Source of the DNA: a bacterium
GTDB lineage: Bacteria > 4484-113 > JAFGCY01
Direction: 5' to 3'
DNA length: 64,000 bases
NCBI GenBank assembly: GCA_020849855.1
Contig: JADZFO010000009.1
Location: forward strand, 1-64,000
The notes beneath the pieces were generated by a model. That model was not told where the DNA came from and did no database searches. It saw only the letters and a list, made by a program, of their open reading frames with translations. Positions 27,724 through 36,181 of the stretch are shown piece by piece. A program made the translations under genes and the position numbers. Numbering within the stretch: the first letter of the stretch is position 1; each line of letters begins with the position of its first letter.

Positions 27724-30213
27724 TTAGCCCTCGTCCTCAAAGAGCGGGCTGCCCTCTTCGTCCTCGCCGTCCTTGCGGATGACTTCGACGCTGGCGACAG
27801 CATCGTTGGGCTTGAGGTTGATCAGCTTGACGCCCTGGGTGGCGCGGCCCTGCTGGCTGATCTTCCCCACTTCCATGCGGATGATCATGCCTTCGCGGGT
27901 CAGGATCAGCAGCTCGTCTTCGTCGGTGACCTTCACCGCGCCGATCACGCTGCCGGTGCGCTCCGAGACCTTCATGGCGATGACGCCCTTGGCGCCGCGC
28001 GCGGTCTTGCGGAAGAGTTCCACCTTGGAACGCTTGCCCAGGCCCTTGTCGCCGACGACCAGCAGGTCCTCGTCATCGCCGGCCACGTCAAGGCCAATCA
28101 CGCGGTCGTTCTCGCTTTGCAGCTTCACACCGCGCACGCCGGCGGCGCTGGTGCCCATCACGCGGACCTGCTCCTCGTCGAACTTCACCGCCATGCCCTC
28201 GCGGGTGATGATCAGCACCTGGTCCTTGCCGGTGGTCGGAACCACAAAGGCCAGGCTGTCGCCCTCATCCAGGGTCAGGGCGCGCTTGCCCGTGACCCGC
28301 AGCTGGCTGAACTCCTTCAGCGCGCAGCGCTTGACGGTGCCCAGCGCGGTGCAGAAGAAGAGGTTGGGGTGGCTGAAGTCCTCCAGGGGGATCAGCGCGC
28401 TGACCGTCTCGCCGGGCTGCAGGTTGATGATGTTCACCACCGGCAGGCCCTTGGCCGCGCGGTCATACTGCGGGATCTTGTAAACGCGCACGCCATAGAC
28501 CGCGCCGCGTGAAGTGAAGAGCAGCAGGGTGTCGTGCGTGTTGGTGTGGATCACGTTGCGTACAACGTCCTCGGCCGAGGTCTTCTGGCCGATCTTGCCG
28601 CGGCCGCCGCGGCCCTGGGCCTCGTAGACGCTGGCCGGGGTGCGCTTGAGGTAGCCGGCGCGGGTCAGGGTGACGACCACGTCCTCCTTGCGGATCAGCT
28701 CGTCCTCGTTAAAGCTGCCGTCGTCGGCGAACTGCGCGATCAGGGTCTTGCGCTCGTCGCCGTACTTGTCGACCGCGCTCTTCAGCTCCTTGACGATCAC
28801 GTTGTCCAGCTTCTGCGGGTCGGCCAGGATGGCCTCCAGCTCCGCGATCAGGTCGCGCAGCTTCTTCAGCTCATCCTCCAGCTTGTTGACTTCAAGGCTG
28901 GTCAGCTGGCTGAGGCGCATGTCGAGGATTGCCTGGGCCTGGATCTCGGTGAGCTGGAAACGCTCGACCAGGCCGCGCTTGGCCTCCGCGCTGTCCTTGC
29001 TGGCGCGGATCAGCTTCACCACTTCGTCGATATTGGCCTGGGCGATGAGCAGGCCTTCCAGGATGTGCGCGCGTTCCTCGGCCTTGCGCTTGTCGAACTC
29101 GCTGCGCCGGCGCACCACCTCGCGGCGGTGGCCGATGAAGACCGTCAGCAGCTCCTTGATGTTCATCAGGCGCGGCGTGCCGTCGCGCAGGGCCAGCATG
29201 TTCAGGCTGTAGTTGATCTGCAGCTGGGTTTGCTTGTAGAGGTTGTTCAGGATCACCTGCGGCTGGGCCTGGGGGCCGAGCTCCACCACCACGCGCAGGC
29301 CGGTCTTGTCGCTCTCGTCGCGGACCTCGCGGATGTGCTCGATCTTCTTGCTGTTGCCCAGGATGGCGATGCGCTCGATCAGGCTGTTCTTGTTGACCTG
29401 GTAGGGGATCTCGGTGATCAGGATGCGGGCGCGGCCGCGGTCGTCAAGGTCGATCTCCGCCCGGCCGCGCAGGGTGACGGTGCCGCGGCCGTGCTTGTAG
29501 GCCTCGACAGCGCCGCTGTTGCCCAGCAGGATGCCGCCGGTGGGGAAGTCCGGCGCCGGGACCATCTCGATCAGCTCCTCGATGCTGGTCTCCGGGTTGC
29601 GGATCAGGGCCATGGTGGCCGCAGCCAGCTCGCGCAGGTTATGCGGCGGGATGCGGGTGGCCATACCCACCGCGATGCCCTCGGAGCCGTTCATCAGCAG
29701 ATTGGGCAGGCCGGCGGGCAGCACCAGGGGCTCGTCGGAGGTGCCGTCATAGTTGGGCTGCCAGTTGACGGTTTCCTTCTTGATGTCCGCCAGCAGGAAC
29801 TCAGCCAGGGGGTTGAGCTTGGCTTCGGTGTAACGCTCGGCGCCCGGCGGGTCGCCGTCGACTGAGCCGAAGTTACCCTGCGGGTGGATCAGGGGATAAC
29901 GCAGGCTCCAGTCCTGGCCCATGCGCACCATGGCGTCATAGATCGCCGCTGAGCCGTGGGGGTGGTAGTTACCCATCACGGCACCGGTGATCTTGGCGCT
30001 CTTCACCGTGGCCTTCTCGAAGGTCCAGCCGCTTTCAAACATGGCCCAGAGGATGCGGCGGTGGATGGGCTTGAGGCCGTCGCGCGCATCCGGGATGGCG
30101 CGGGAGATGATCACGCTCATCGCGTAATCGAGGAAGCTCTCCTCCATCTCGTTTACTAACGGTCGAGGAAGGATGTTCTCCTCAAAGTCAAAGTTACCGG
30201 TTTTGTTCGCCAA
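27724..30213 (-). CDS. gyrA: DNA gyrase subunit A
   Basis: An 829-residue GyrA: breakage-reunion domain with active-site Tyr in AERYTEAKL (about 128), coiled coil around 430-470 and a C-terminal beta-pinwheel with blades such as RGKIGQKT and [11 protein letters not shown]. The GyrA-box-like QGRGGRGK (QRRGGKG in E. coli) supports gyrase rather than topoisomerase IV. I start at the TTG at 30213 because AAGGA lies 7 nt upstream and no ATG occurs before the conserved [12 protein letters not shown]. The quinolone region reads [10 protein letters not shown]: the position equal to E. coli Ser83 is Ala. gyrB is not in the window. Confidence 0.95.
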   Translation of the reverse strand: MANKTGNFDFEENILPRPLVNEMEESFLDYAMSVIISRAIPDARDGLKPIHRRILWAMFESGWTFEKATVKSAKITGAVMGNYHPHGSAAIYDAMVRMGQDWSLRYPLIHPQGNFGSVDGDPPGAERYTEAKLNPLAEFLLADIKKETVNWQPNYDGTSDEPLVLPAGLPNLLMNGSEGIAVGMATRIPPHNLRELAAATMALIRNPETSIEELIEMVPAPDFPTGGILLGNSGAVEAYKHGRGTVTLRGRAEIDLDDRGRARILITEIPYQVNKNSLIERIAILGNSKKIEHIREVRDESDKTGLRVVVELGPQAQPQVILNNLYKQTQLQINYSLNMLALRDGTPRLMNIKELLTVFIGHRREVVRRRSEFDKRKAEERAHILEGLLIAQANIDEVVKLIRASKDSAEAKRGLVERFQLTEIQAQAILDMRLSQLTSLEVNKLEDELKKLRDLIAELEAILADPQKLDNVIVKELKSAVDKYGDERKTLIAQFADDGSFNEDELIRKEDVVVTLTRAGYLKRTPASVYEAQGRGGRGKIGQKTSAEDVVRNVIHTNTHDTLLLFTSRGAVYGVRVYKIPQYDRAAKGLPVVNIINLQPGETVSALIPLEDFSHPNLFFCTALGTVKRCALKEFSQLRVTGKRALTLDEGDSLAFVVPTTGKDQVLIITREGMAVKFDEEQVRVMGTSAAGVRGVKLQSENDRVIGLDVAGDDEDLLVVGDKGLGKRSKVELFRKTARGAKGVIAMKVSERTGSVIGAVKVTDEDELLILTREGMIIRMEVGKISQQGRATQGVKLINLKPNDAVASVEVIRKDGEDEEGSPLFEDEG

Positions 30214-30299
30214 AGTCGTATCCTTGCAACAGAGTGAGGGGCTGCCAGACAGCTCAGCCGCGGCACACAAAAGGCGCCGGGAGCTGTCTGCGGGCGCCC

Positions 30300-30328
30300 A
30301 TTATACCTTAAGTAATATATGCTCTTAA
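30300..30328 (-). promoter_or_regulatory. sigma-70 promoter of gyrA
   Basis: On the minus strand TTAAGA (30328-30323), a 17-nt spacer and TATAAT (30305-30300), leading to a leader of about 80 nt before the TTG at 30213. Confidence 0.65.
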
Positions 30329-30414
30329 ACATATGTATAGCCTAAGTTGGCACAAAGGCGGGCATAATGCCGGGCTGGCTGGAACACAGCGCCGCGCTTT
30401 CGAGTTTCCTGTGT

Positions 30415-31197
30415 ATGCGTACTATTCTGGCCTGTGTTCTGCTGCTTGTGCTTTGTCTGGCCCTGGCCTGCCCGGGGCGCTACTTCAAGGCGCAGGGCGC
30501 CGAGAAGAAGCCTGCCGGAGCCGCGCTGGCCAGCCGCGAAGCGGCGGCGCAGCCGGGGAGCAGCGCGACTGACCCGCCGGACCCGCCGCCTCCGCCGCAG
30601 CCCCCGGATCTGCCGCCGGAGCAGGACGGCGTGATACAGCTTGGCGAGGAAGCCAACGGCACTACCATAACGATCCATCAAGGGCAGCGGATTGAGCTGA
30701 GCCTGCCCAGCAACCCCAGCACGGGCTACCGCTGGGACCTGGCGCGGATGCATGAGCAGCAGCCCTACCGTCTGGACGAGGCGGTGCTGAAGTTGGTCAG
30801 CTCCGGCCTGCGCCAGGGGCAGGAGCAGCCGCGGCCGCTGCCGGACCCGCCGATCCCGCCGGAGCCGGATGAGCCGCCGCTGCCGCCGGACCCCGACCCG
30901 GCGCCGGATGAGGACCCCGACCCGTTGCCGCCGCAGCCCGGTGAGCCGCCGAGCCCGGAGCCGCGGCCGGGCGACCCGCCCCTGCCTGACCAGCCCACGG
31001 GCAGCATCGCCGAGCAGTACTGGCTGCTGGAGGGCCTGGGCAGCGGCACGGCTGTGCTGCGCCTGGAGTACCGCCGCAGCTGGGAAGAGGATGATGCTTC
31101 CGTGCGCTCCTTCAACCTGACCGTGCTGGTGGAGAGCGCCGAGCCGGCGCTGCCGCCGGATCAGCCGGAGCCAAGGCCTACGCCGCAAAAGAGCTGA
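30415..31197 (+). CDS. chagasin-like (I42) protease inhibitor lipoprotein with a proline-rich insertion
   Basis: About 260 residues from the ATG at 30415, with a lipoprotein signal (lipobox LALAC, about 20). After a Pro-rich linker, residues about 70-110 give ITIHQGQRIELSLPSNPSTGYRWDL, the first half of a chagasin/I42 cysteine-protease inhibitor including the NP(S/T)TGY loop. Then comes an insertion of about 75 residues made of PPDPDP-like repeats. The second half resumes with YWLLEGLGSGTAVLRLEYRRSWEEDDASVRSFNLTVLV, which holds the GxG loop and an R-x-W loop. All three inhibitor loops are thus recognisable. It would block papain-like proteases outside the cell. Divergent from gyrA. Confidence 0.75.
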   Translation: MRTILACVLLLVLCLALACPGRYFKAQGAEKKPAGAALASREAAAQPGSSATDPPDPPPPPQPPDLPPEQDGVIQLGEEANGTTITIHQGQRIELSLPSNPSTGYRWDLARMHEQQPYRLDEAVLKLVSSGLRQGQEQPRPLPDPPIPPEPDEPPLPPDPDPAPDEDPDPLPPQPGEPPSPEPRPGDPPLPDQPTGSIAEQYWLLEGLGSGTAVLRLEYRRSWEEDDASVRSFNLTVLVESAEPALPPDQPEPRPTPQKS

Positions 31198-31270
31198 GCG
31201 CTGCGGCAGGGCAGAGTCTGGCGCGTGGTGCTGGCCTCCGGGCGGCGCATCGAATGCCGCCAGTGGTAAG

Positions 31271-31684
31271 TCAGGCCGCCGGGGCAGCGAGGTCATAGGC
31301 CTGCTGCATCCAGGCCCGCAGCTCATCATCCAGCTCGTCCTTGTCGCGCAGGTCGAACTCGACATGCAGCTTGCGGCCATAGGGTTTGCTGCTGACAAAG
31401 CGCAGGCTGGCAGGCGTGCTGCCGGGCAGCAGCATGCTGGCCCGCAGCCGGTCCCTGCGCAGGGCCACCGCGGCGAAGTTGCTCTCGCGGCGGAAGACGA
31501 TCATGCTTTTGAGCGCAGTGACGCTCACCGGGCCGCAGTGCTTGAGCGCTGATTCGAAATCCAGGTAAAGCCGGCGCAGTTCCTCGGGCACGCTCTTCAG
31601 GTGGTCTTCAATCGTGTAAACCTCGCAGGAGTGCTCACGCGTTTCCTGCTTAAATTGTCTGCCACAGCGGGGACAGATCCACAT
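31271..31684 (-). CDS. DUF5655-type protein with N-terminal zinc ribbon
   Basis: A 137-residue protein that begins MWICPRCGRQFKQETREHSC, a CxxC...C motif that could bind zinc, followed by a small alpha-beta domain of the type annotated DUF5655 (SVTALKSMIVFRRESNFAAVAL, then LRFVSSKPYGRKLHVEFDLRDKDELD). Its role is unknown. The ATG at 31684 has GGGAGG about 10 nt upstream; earlier in-frame starts lack a site. Same strand as the genes on either side. Confidence 0.7.
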   Translation of the reverse strand: MWICPRCGRQFKQETREHSCEVYTIEDHLKSVPEELRRLYLDFESALKHCGPVSVTALKSMIVFRRESNFAAVALRRDRLRASMLLPGSTPASLRFVSSKPYGRKLHVEFDLRDKDELDDELRAWMQQAYDLAAPAA

Positions 31685-31744
31685 ACGAACCAGAACCTCC
31701 CGTAGGAACGGCCCGCGCACTGCGGGTCTAGGCGTTCTACTGTA

Positions 31745-32092
31745 TCAGCTTCCCTGCAGTTCCTCCCAGACGGCGAAGGCCCGGCGCAGGTGAGGAATCG
31801 TGATGGAGCCGCCCACCAGCAGGCCGATGTTGAGGGTCTCTTCATACTCTTTAGTGCTGACACCGGCTTCGTGGGCCTGGATGGTGTGATAGGTGACGCA
31901 GTCGTCGCAGCGCAGCACCAGGCTGGCCACCAGGCCCAGCAGCTCCTTGGTCTTCGCGTCCAGCGCGCCCTCGTGGTAGGCCTGGCCGTCCAGGGTCCAG
32001 AAGCGCTTCATGTTGGTGCCGGCATACTTGAAGACCAGCTCGTTGCCCTCGCTGCGCTCGCGCTGGAAGCGCGCTACCCGTCCCTCACTCAT
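31745..32092 (-). CDS. carboxymuconolactone decarboxylase / AhpD-like protein
   Basis: A 115-residue all-helical protein with CDDCVTYHT, the CxxC-x3-H redox motif of AhpD-like members, at about residues 67-75. Family members range from lactone decarboxylases to peroxidase partners; the CxxCxxxH set points to thiol redox chemistry. I start at the ATG at 32092 with AGCGAGG upstream. The heptamer repeat array at 32150-32184 lies before it. Confidence 0.85.
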   Translation of the reverse strand: MSEGRVARFQRERSEGNELVFKYAGTNMKRFWTLDGQAYHEGALDAKTKELLGLVASLVLRCDDCVTYHTIQAHEAGVSTKEYEETLNIGLLVGGSITIPHLRRAFAVWEELQGS

Positions 32093-32149
32093 TGGCTCAA
32101 CCTCGCTGCCCGGTCTGGGCGCGGCAATTGTAGCCAGAGGGCGATGAAC

Positions 32150-32184
32150 GTGCAGCGTGCAGAGTGCAGAGTGCACACTGCACG
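32150..32184. repeat. heptamer array GTGCAGN then inverted CTGCAC
   Basis: Units GTGCAGC, GTGCAGA, GTGCAGA, GTGCACA and CTGCACG follow one another at a 7-nt period; the last unit is the inverted form. It lies between the SDR stop and the AhpD-like start. Confidence 0.75.
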
Positions 32185-32196
32185 CTGTACAAGGCG

Positions 32197-33063
32197 CTAG
32201 CCGTTCACCACGGTCCCGACGTTCGGGTGCAAGACCTGGCCGCTCATATAGCTGCTGTCGCTGGATGCCAGGAAGACAAAACAGGGAGCCACCTCGTCCG
32301 GCTGGCCCGGGCGCTGCATGGGAGCCTGGCTGCCGTGCTTGGCTACCTTGTCGGCGTCGAAGCTGGCCGGGATCAGCGGGGTCCAGATCGGGCCCGGCGC
32401 CACAGCGTTGACGCGGATGCCGCGCTTTTCAAGGTTATTGGCCAGTGAGCGCGTGAAGGCCACGATGGCGCCCTTGCTGCTGGCGTAGTCGATCAGGGTG
32501 TCGTGGCCCTGGTAGGCCGTAATCGAAGTTGTATTGATGATCGAATCGCCTTCATCCATGAAGGGCAGGGCGGCCTTGGCCAGGTAGAACATGGCGAAGA
32601 TGTTGGTGCGGAAGGTCTGCTCAAGCTGGGCCTCGGAAATGTCCTCCAGCCTCTTTTGCTCGTGCTGCTCAGCCGCGTTGTTGACCAGCACATTCAGCCC
32701 GCCCAGCTCCTGAACGCAGCTTTTCACGGCGTTGACGCAGAAGTGCTCGTCGCCGATATCGCCGGCAAGCTGCAGGCAGCGCCGGCCCTCGGCCTCGATA
32801 AGGCGCGTGGTCTCGCGGGCGTCTTCATGCTCGTTCAGGTAGACGATGGCCACGTCCGCGCCTTCCTTCGCGAAGTGCACCGCCACCGCCCGCCCGATGC
32901 CGCTGTCGCCGCCGGTGATCAGCGCCACCTTGCCCTTCAGCTTGCCGGCGGCCAGATACTGCCTGGCCTCGGCCTCGGGTTTCGGGTGCATCGGCCCGGT
33001 CAGGCCGGGCTGGCGGTCCTGGGTCTGGGGCGGATTGACCCGCTCCTGCTTCATCTGGCTCAT
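32197..33063 (-). CDS. SDR family oxidoreductase (YhdG/YhxC-like)
   Basis: A 288-residue SDR with an N-terminal extension (QDRQPGLTGPMHPKPEAE) typical of the YhxC/glucose-dehydrogenase-like subgroup often linked to stress. Motifs: TGGDSGIGRA (cofactor), NNAAEQ, a Ser in TTSITAYQG, and YASSK (active site). AIVYLNEHEDA after strand 2 leaves cofactor preference open. The ATG at 33063 has GGAGG 5 nt upstream. It follows the GNAT array by 72 nt on the same strand and may be its last gene. Confidence 0.92.
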   Translation of the reverse strand: MSQMKQERVNPPQTQDRQPGLTGPMHPKPEAEARQYLAAGKLKGKVALITGGDSGIGRAVAVHFAKEGADVAIVYLNEHEDARETTRLIEAEGRRCLQLAGDIGDEHFCVNAVKSCVQELGGLNVLVNNAAEQHEQKRLEDISEAQLEQTFRTNIFAMFYLAKAALPFMDEGDSIINTTSITAYQGHDTLIDYASSKGAIVAFTRSLANNLEKRGIRVNAVAPGPIWTPLIPASFDADKVAKHGSQAPMQRPGQPDEVAPCFVFLASSDSSYMSGQVLHPNVGTVVNG

Positions 33064-33135
33064 CTGTACCTCCACGCCGCGGCAGTAAAGCCGCTGGCGT
33101 GGAGTTCAGACCCGCGGGGCAGAGTTTTGCTCGCG

Positions 33136-33708
33136 CTAGTGCGCGGGGCCGCGCTGCACGCTGTGGCGGTAGGGCATGGCCTCCCATTCCTCGCGGTGGA
33201 TCGCATAGTTCACCGTATCCAGCCAGCGCCCGTTTTGCAGCACGCACTTGCGGTGGCGGCCCTCATAACGCATGCCGCTGAGCTTCAGGCCCTTGGCCGC
33301 GCCGATGTGGTTCTCAACCGTGTCGGCATAGACGCGCTCCAGAGGGAAGTTCTCGAAGAGGTAGCAGTAGACCAGCTGCTTGGCCTCGACTCCGAAGCGC
33401 CGGCCCCGATGCCGTGTCCCGACAAAGGTGCCGATCCAGGCCCGCGGGCAGGCCGGGCCGCTCATGCCGTATTCCTCGACGCCGATCATCTCGCCGCTGT
33501 CCAGGCGCTCGATGGCGAAGGTGCTGTAGCTGCCGGTGGAGAGCATGCCGCACTCGTCGAAGTCGCGGCGGCTGCGGGCCTGGCTCTGGTACCAGTTGCC
33601 CCAGTAGGGGTTCAGCTCGATGCCCTGGTCCAGCACGTACTGCGCATACTCGTCCGCGTCGCGCAGCGGGCGGATGCGCACCAGTTGGCCGGAGTAGACG
33701 CAGATCAT
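33136..33708 (-). CDS. GNAT acetyltransferase, type A copy 1
   Basis: A 190-residue RimJ/RimL-like N-acetyltransferase. Recognisable parts are LVRIRPLRDADEYAQYV (strand 1), the acetyl-CoA pyrophosphate loop region GTRHRGRRFGVEAKQL and NHIGAAKGLKLSGMRYEGRHRK near the C-terminus. It is a close paralogue of the protein from 34934: both share IERLDSGE(M/V)(I/V)G, RG-GFG-EAK, FLFENFP and VLQNG(R/K)W. It follows the type B copy with a 2-nt gap, so they are co-translated. Substrate unknown. Confidence 0.88.
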   Translation of the reverse strand: MICVYSGQLVRIRPLRDADEYAQYVLDQGIELNPYWGNWYQSQARSRRDFDECGMLSTGSYSTFAIERLDSGEMIGVEEYGMSGPACPRAWIGTFVGTRHRGRRFGVEAKQLVYCYLFENFPLERVYADTVENHIGAAKGLKLSGMRYEGRHRKCVLQNGRWLDTVNYAIHREEWEAMPYRHSVQRGPAH

Positions 33709-33710
33709 GC

Positions 33711-34346
33711 TCAGGCCTCCTCGCCCGGCCGGCGGGCATAGTCCGGCTCGCCCTCGCTCCAGCCCGGCAGGGCCTTCAGCTCGGGGCTGAGCCAGGAGTA
33801 GTAAGCCAGGCCGACGGCCTGCCCGAGATGGAAGACGCTGCGCGGGGCGACGAACTCCAGCTCGAAGCCGGCGGCCTCCAGCCAGGCGCGCTTGGGCTGG
33901 TCTTCCTCCAGCGCGCGCGCCTCGACCCGCAGCAGGCGCTGCCAGTCGTTCAGCAGGCGCAGGTGCAGGGCCACCAGCTCGCAGCCCAGCTCGTCGCGCT
34001 GCTCATGCCTGAGGCCGATGTGGTAGTTCGCGATGTGCTGGCCCATGCTCATGTGGGTGCGCTCAGTGATGAAGCCCCGCAGGCTGCCGTCAAGGGCCAG
34101 GGCCAGATAGGTCTTCTTCTCGTCGCCCCACATGCCCGGGCTCTTCTCGTCTTCGAACTGCTTCTTCAGGGCCTGCAGGGTCAGGGGCGCCTCGGCCCCC
34201 GGCCGCGCGCCGGGCTCGGACATGTAATCCGCCAGGCGCTGCAGGTCGGCTTCCATCACAGGCCGCAGGGTCAGGTGCTGCCCGCTGACGAAACCGCGCG
34301 GGCGGCCGTCGCTGTGGTGCAGCAGTTCATGGACACTGTTATGCAT
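33711..34346 (-). CDS. GNAT-like acetyltransferase, type B copy 1
   Basis: A 211-residue protein from the ATG at 34346, which overlaps the end of the upstream gene by 8 nt and has GGAG 6 nt upstream. It begins with HLTLRPVMEADLQRLADYM and shares the block LKKQFEDEKSPGMWG with the protein from 35510, so the two are paralogues. The acetyl-CoA loop is degenerate (LRHEQRDELGCELVAL), so catalysis is not certain. It is the fourth gene of the five-GNAT run. Confidence 0.75.
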   Translation of the reverse strand: MHNSVHELLHHSDGRPRGFVSGQHLTLRPVMEADLQRLADYMSEPGARPGAEAPLTLQALKKQFEDEKSPGMWGDEKKTYLALALDGSLRGFITERTHMSMGQHIANYHIGLRHEQRDELGCELVALHLRLLNDWQRLLRVEARALEEDQPKRAWLEAAGFELEFVAPRSVFHLGQAVGLAYYSWLSPELKALPGWSEGEPDYARRPGEEA

Positions 34347-34914
34347 AGTTCGCTCCACGGCTGACGCGGCCCAGCCAGGGCTGCGCCTGCCACTGCTCAC
34401 GCAGGATGTCATAGATATGGGCGTCCATACGGCGGCCGCCGCGGACCATGAAGCCGCGCCAGACGCCGCGGTATTGCATGCCGCAGCGCAGCATGCTCTT
34501 CAGCGCCGGCGTATTGCTGGCCAGGGTCTTGGCGAAGACGCGCTGCAGCGGGTAGTGCTCAAAGAGCAGGCTCATGCCCAGCTGCTTGGCATCCACGCCG
34601 AGGCCAAGGCCATGGTGCTGCGGCAGCAGCATGGTGCCGATCTCGCAGGCGACCTGGCCCACGCGCGGCAGCTCGAGGTACATATAGCCGCAGGCGGCCG
34701 CGCCGTCCTGGCGCTCAAGGGCCATGAAGTTCGGCCCGGGGTGGCCGAACATGCCGTCGCGCTCATAGAAGCCGCGCAGGGACTGCAGGCTCCAGTACTC
34801 CGGCAGCCAGTGGCCAAAGTCCATCAGGCCCAGGGCGAACACGATCTCCTGGGCCTCATCAAAGCTGCGGAAAGGCCGCAGCCGTATGCGCTCGTTGTAG
34901 TAGTTTGTCTGCAT
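34339..34914 (-). CDS. GNAT acetyltransferase, type A' (middle copy)
   Basis: A 191-residue GNAT: RIRLRPFRSFDEAQEIVFAL, then GTMLLPQHHGLGLGVDAKQLGMSLLFEHYPLQRVFAKTLASNTPALKSMLRCGMQYRGVWR, which includes a good acetyl-CoA loop (QHHGLGLG) and the Asn before the last helix. It is closer to the type A copies than to type B, but has diverged. It lies 19 nt after the gene from 34934 and overlaps the start of the next gene by 8 nt. Confidence 0.88.
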   Translation of the reverse strand: MQTNYYNERIRLRPFRSFDEAQEIVFALGLMDFGHWLPEYWSLQSLRGFYERDGMFGHPGPNFMALERQDGAAACGYMYLELPRVGQVACEIGTMLLPQHHGLGLGVDAKQLGMSLLFEHYPLQRVFAKTLASNTPALKSMLRCGMQYRGVWRGFMVRGGRRMDAHIYDILREQWQAQPWLGRVSRGANYA

Positions 34915-34933
34915 CTGCTCCTGCCTGCGCGGC

Positions 34934-35500
34934 CTAGCCGCGCTTCACGTATGAACGCACCTCAAGCTGCTCCCACTGTTCGCGGAAGATGACATACCAG
35001 GGCACGTCGTACCACTTGCCGTTCTGCAGGTGCGCCGCCCGGCGATAGCCCTCCAGCTGCATCCCGCAGGCCTCCATGCCGCGGCGGGCCGCCCAGTGGT
35101 TGGCCACCGTGTCGCTGCCCACGCGCTGGACGGGGAAGTTCTCAAAGAGGAAGCACAGCATCAGCAGCTTGGCCTCGCGGCCAAAGCCCTGTCCGCGGTG
35201 CTGCGGAAAGATGCTGGTGCCGAACCAGCCGCTGATGCCGCCGGGGCCCCAGAGCCCGCAGTCCTCCAGGCCCACGACCTCTCCGGTGTCGAGGCGCTCG
35301 ATGATGAAGGAGTTCTCACCACTGGCGCCCTCGAGCAGCCCGTGCTCTTCCCAGCCTTTCACCAGCCGCGCCTGCGGCCACCAGTTCGGCCCCCAGTGGC
35401 GGTTGTGTTCCGTGCGGGTGCCGGCGTGTACCGCCAGCCCCTCCTCCTTGCTTTGGATCGGGCGCAGGCGGACCTGGCGCCCCGTATAGCGTGAATACAT
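34934..35500 (-). CDS. GNAT acetyltransferase, type A copy 2
   Basis: A 188-residue GNAT with the acetyl-CoA loop FPQHRGQGFGREAK and the C-terminal NHWAARRGMEACGMQLEGYRR. Clear paralogue of the protein from 33136, with aligned landmarks over nearly the whole length. It follows the type B copy 2 gene with a 9-nt gap. RimL-like members acetylate ribosomal proteins, antibiotics or small amines; nothing here decides which. Confidence 0.88.
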   Translation of the reverse strand: MYSRYTGRQVRLRPIQSKEEGLAVHAGTRTEHNRHWGPNWWPQARLVKGWEEHGLLEGASGENSFIIERLDTGEVVGLEDCGLWGPGGISGWFGTSIFPQHRGQGFGREAKLLMLCFLFENFPVQRVGSDTVANHWAARRGMEACGMQLEGYRRAAHLQNGKWYDVPWYVIFREQWEQLEVRSYVKRG

Positions 35501-35509
35501 CTGCTGCTC

Positions 35510-36115
35510 CTATGCCCCGATCCCATCGGCGGCGCGGTTGGCCAGCACCCAGGGCTGGCACCATGAAAAGATCTCCAGCGCGGCGGCCTGCCCAAGGTGC
35601 AGGCGGACACGCTGGCAGCTCATGTCGTGAATGAAGCCCAGCGCCAGCAGCCAGCCGATCTCAGCTTCCTGCGGCGAAAGCAGGTTGCATTCGATGCGCG
35701 GGGTGTTGAACCAGTTGCGCTTGTAGTCCATGTAGGCCTGCAGCGCATCGGGCCCGAGCTGCCCGCGGTCGCTGCGCGCCAGGGCGAAATGGAACTCCAG
35801 GCCGACCTGGCCGCTGCGCTCCTGCTCCTCGTGCAGGACGCCGACAAGCGCGCCGTCCAGATCGGTGGCCGCCAGGAAGCGCTGCCGCTGGCCCCAGAGG
35901 CCCGGTTCCTTTTCATCCTCGAACTTCTTCTTCAGGCGTGGCAGGCTCCAGGGATAGCCCTCCCAGTTGAAGCCCAGCGGCGCCTCGTTCAGCAGCTCCA
36001 CCAGACCCTCGAGGTCGCGCTCCAGGACCGGCCGCAGGCGTGTCAGCTGCCCGTTAATGAAGTCCGGCGCCGGGTGGTGAACATCCGCACCCGGGCCGGC
36101 TGCCGTGTCAGTCAT
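35510..36115 (-). CDS. GNAT-like acetyltransferase, type B copy 2
   Basis: A 201-residue protein from the ATG at 36115, which has GGAGG 7 nt upstream. Key parts: QLTRLRPVLERDLEGLVELL, LKKKFEDEKEPGLWG (the block shared with the type B copy at 33711) and FALARSDRGQLGPDALQAYMDYKRNWFNT. The acetyl-CoA loop (RSDRGQLG) is better preserved than in the other type B copy. It is the first of five tandem GNAT genes and lies 66 nt after the ABC ATPase gene. Confidence 0.8.
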   Translation of the reverse strand: MTDTAAGPGADVHHPAPDFINGQLTRLRPVLERDLEGLVELLNEAPLGFNWEGYPWSLPRLKKKFEDEKEPGLWGQRQRFLAATDLDGALVGVLHEEQERSGQVGLEFHFALARSDRGQLGPDALQAYMDYKRNWFNTPRIECNLLSPQEAEIGWLLALGFIHDMSCQRVRLHLGQAAALEIFSWCQPWVLANRAADGIGA

Positions 36116-36181
36116 TACCCATCCTCCCTGCCCGAGCGCCGGGCCATGGCAAGCCCAGGACAAAGCAGTCCGGCGCGGCCC

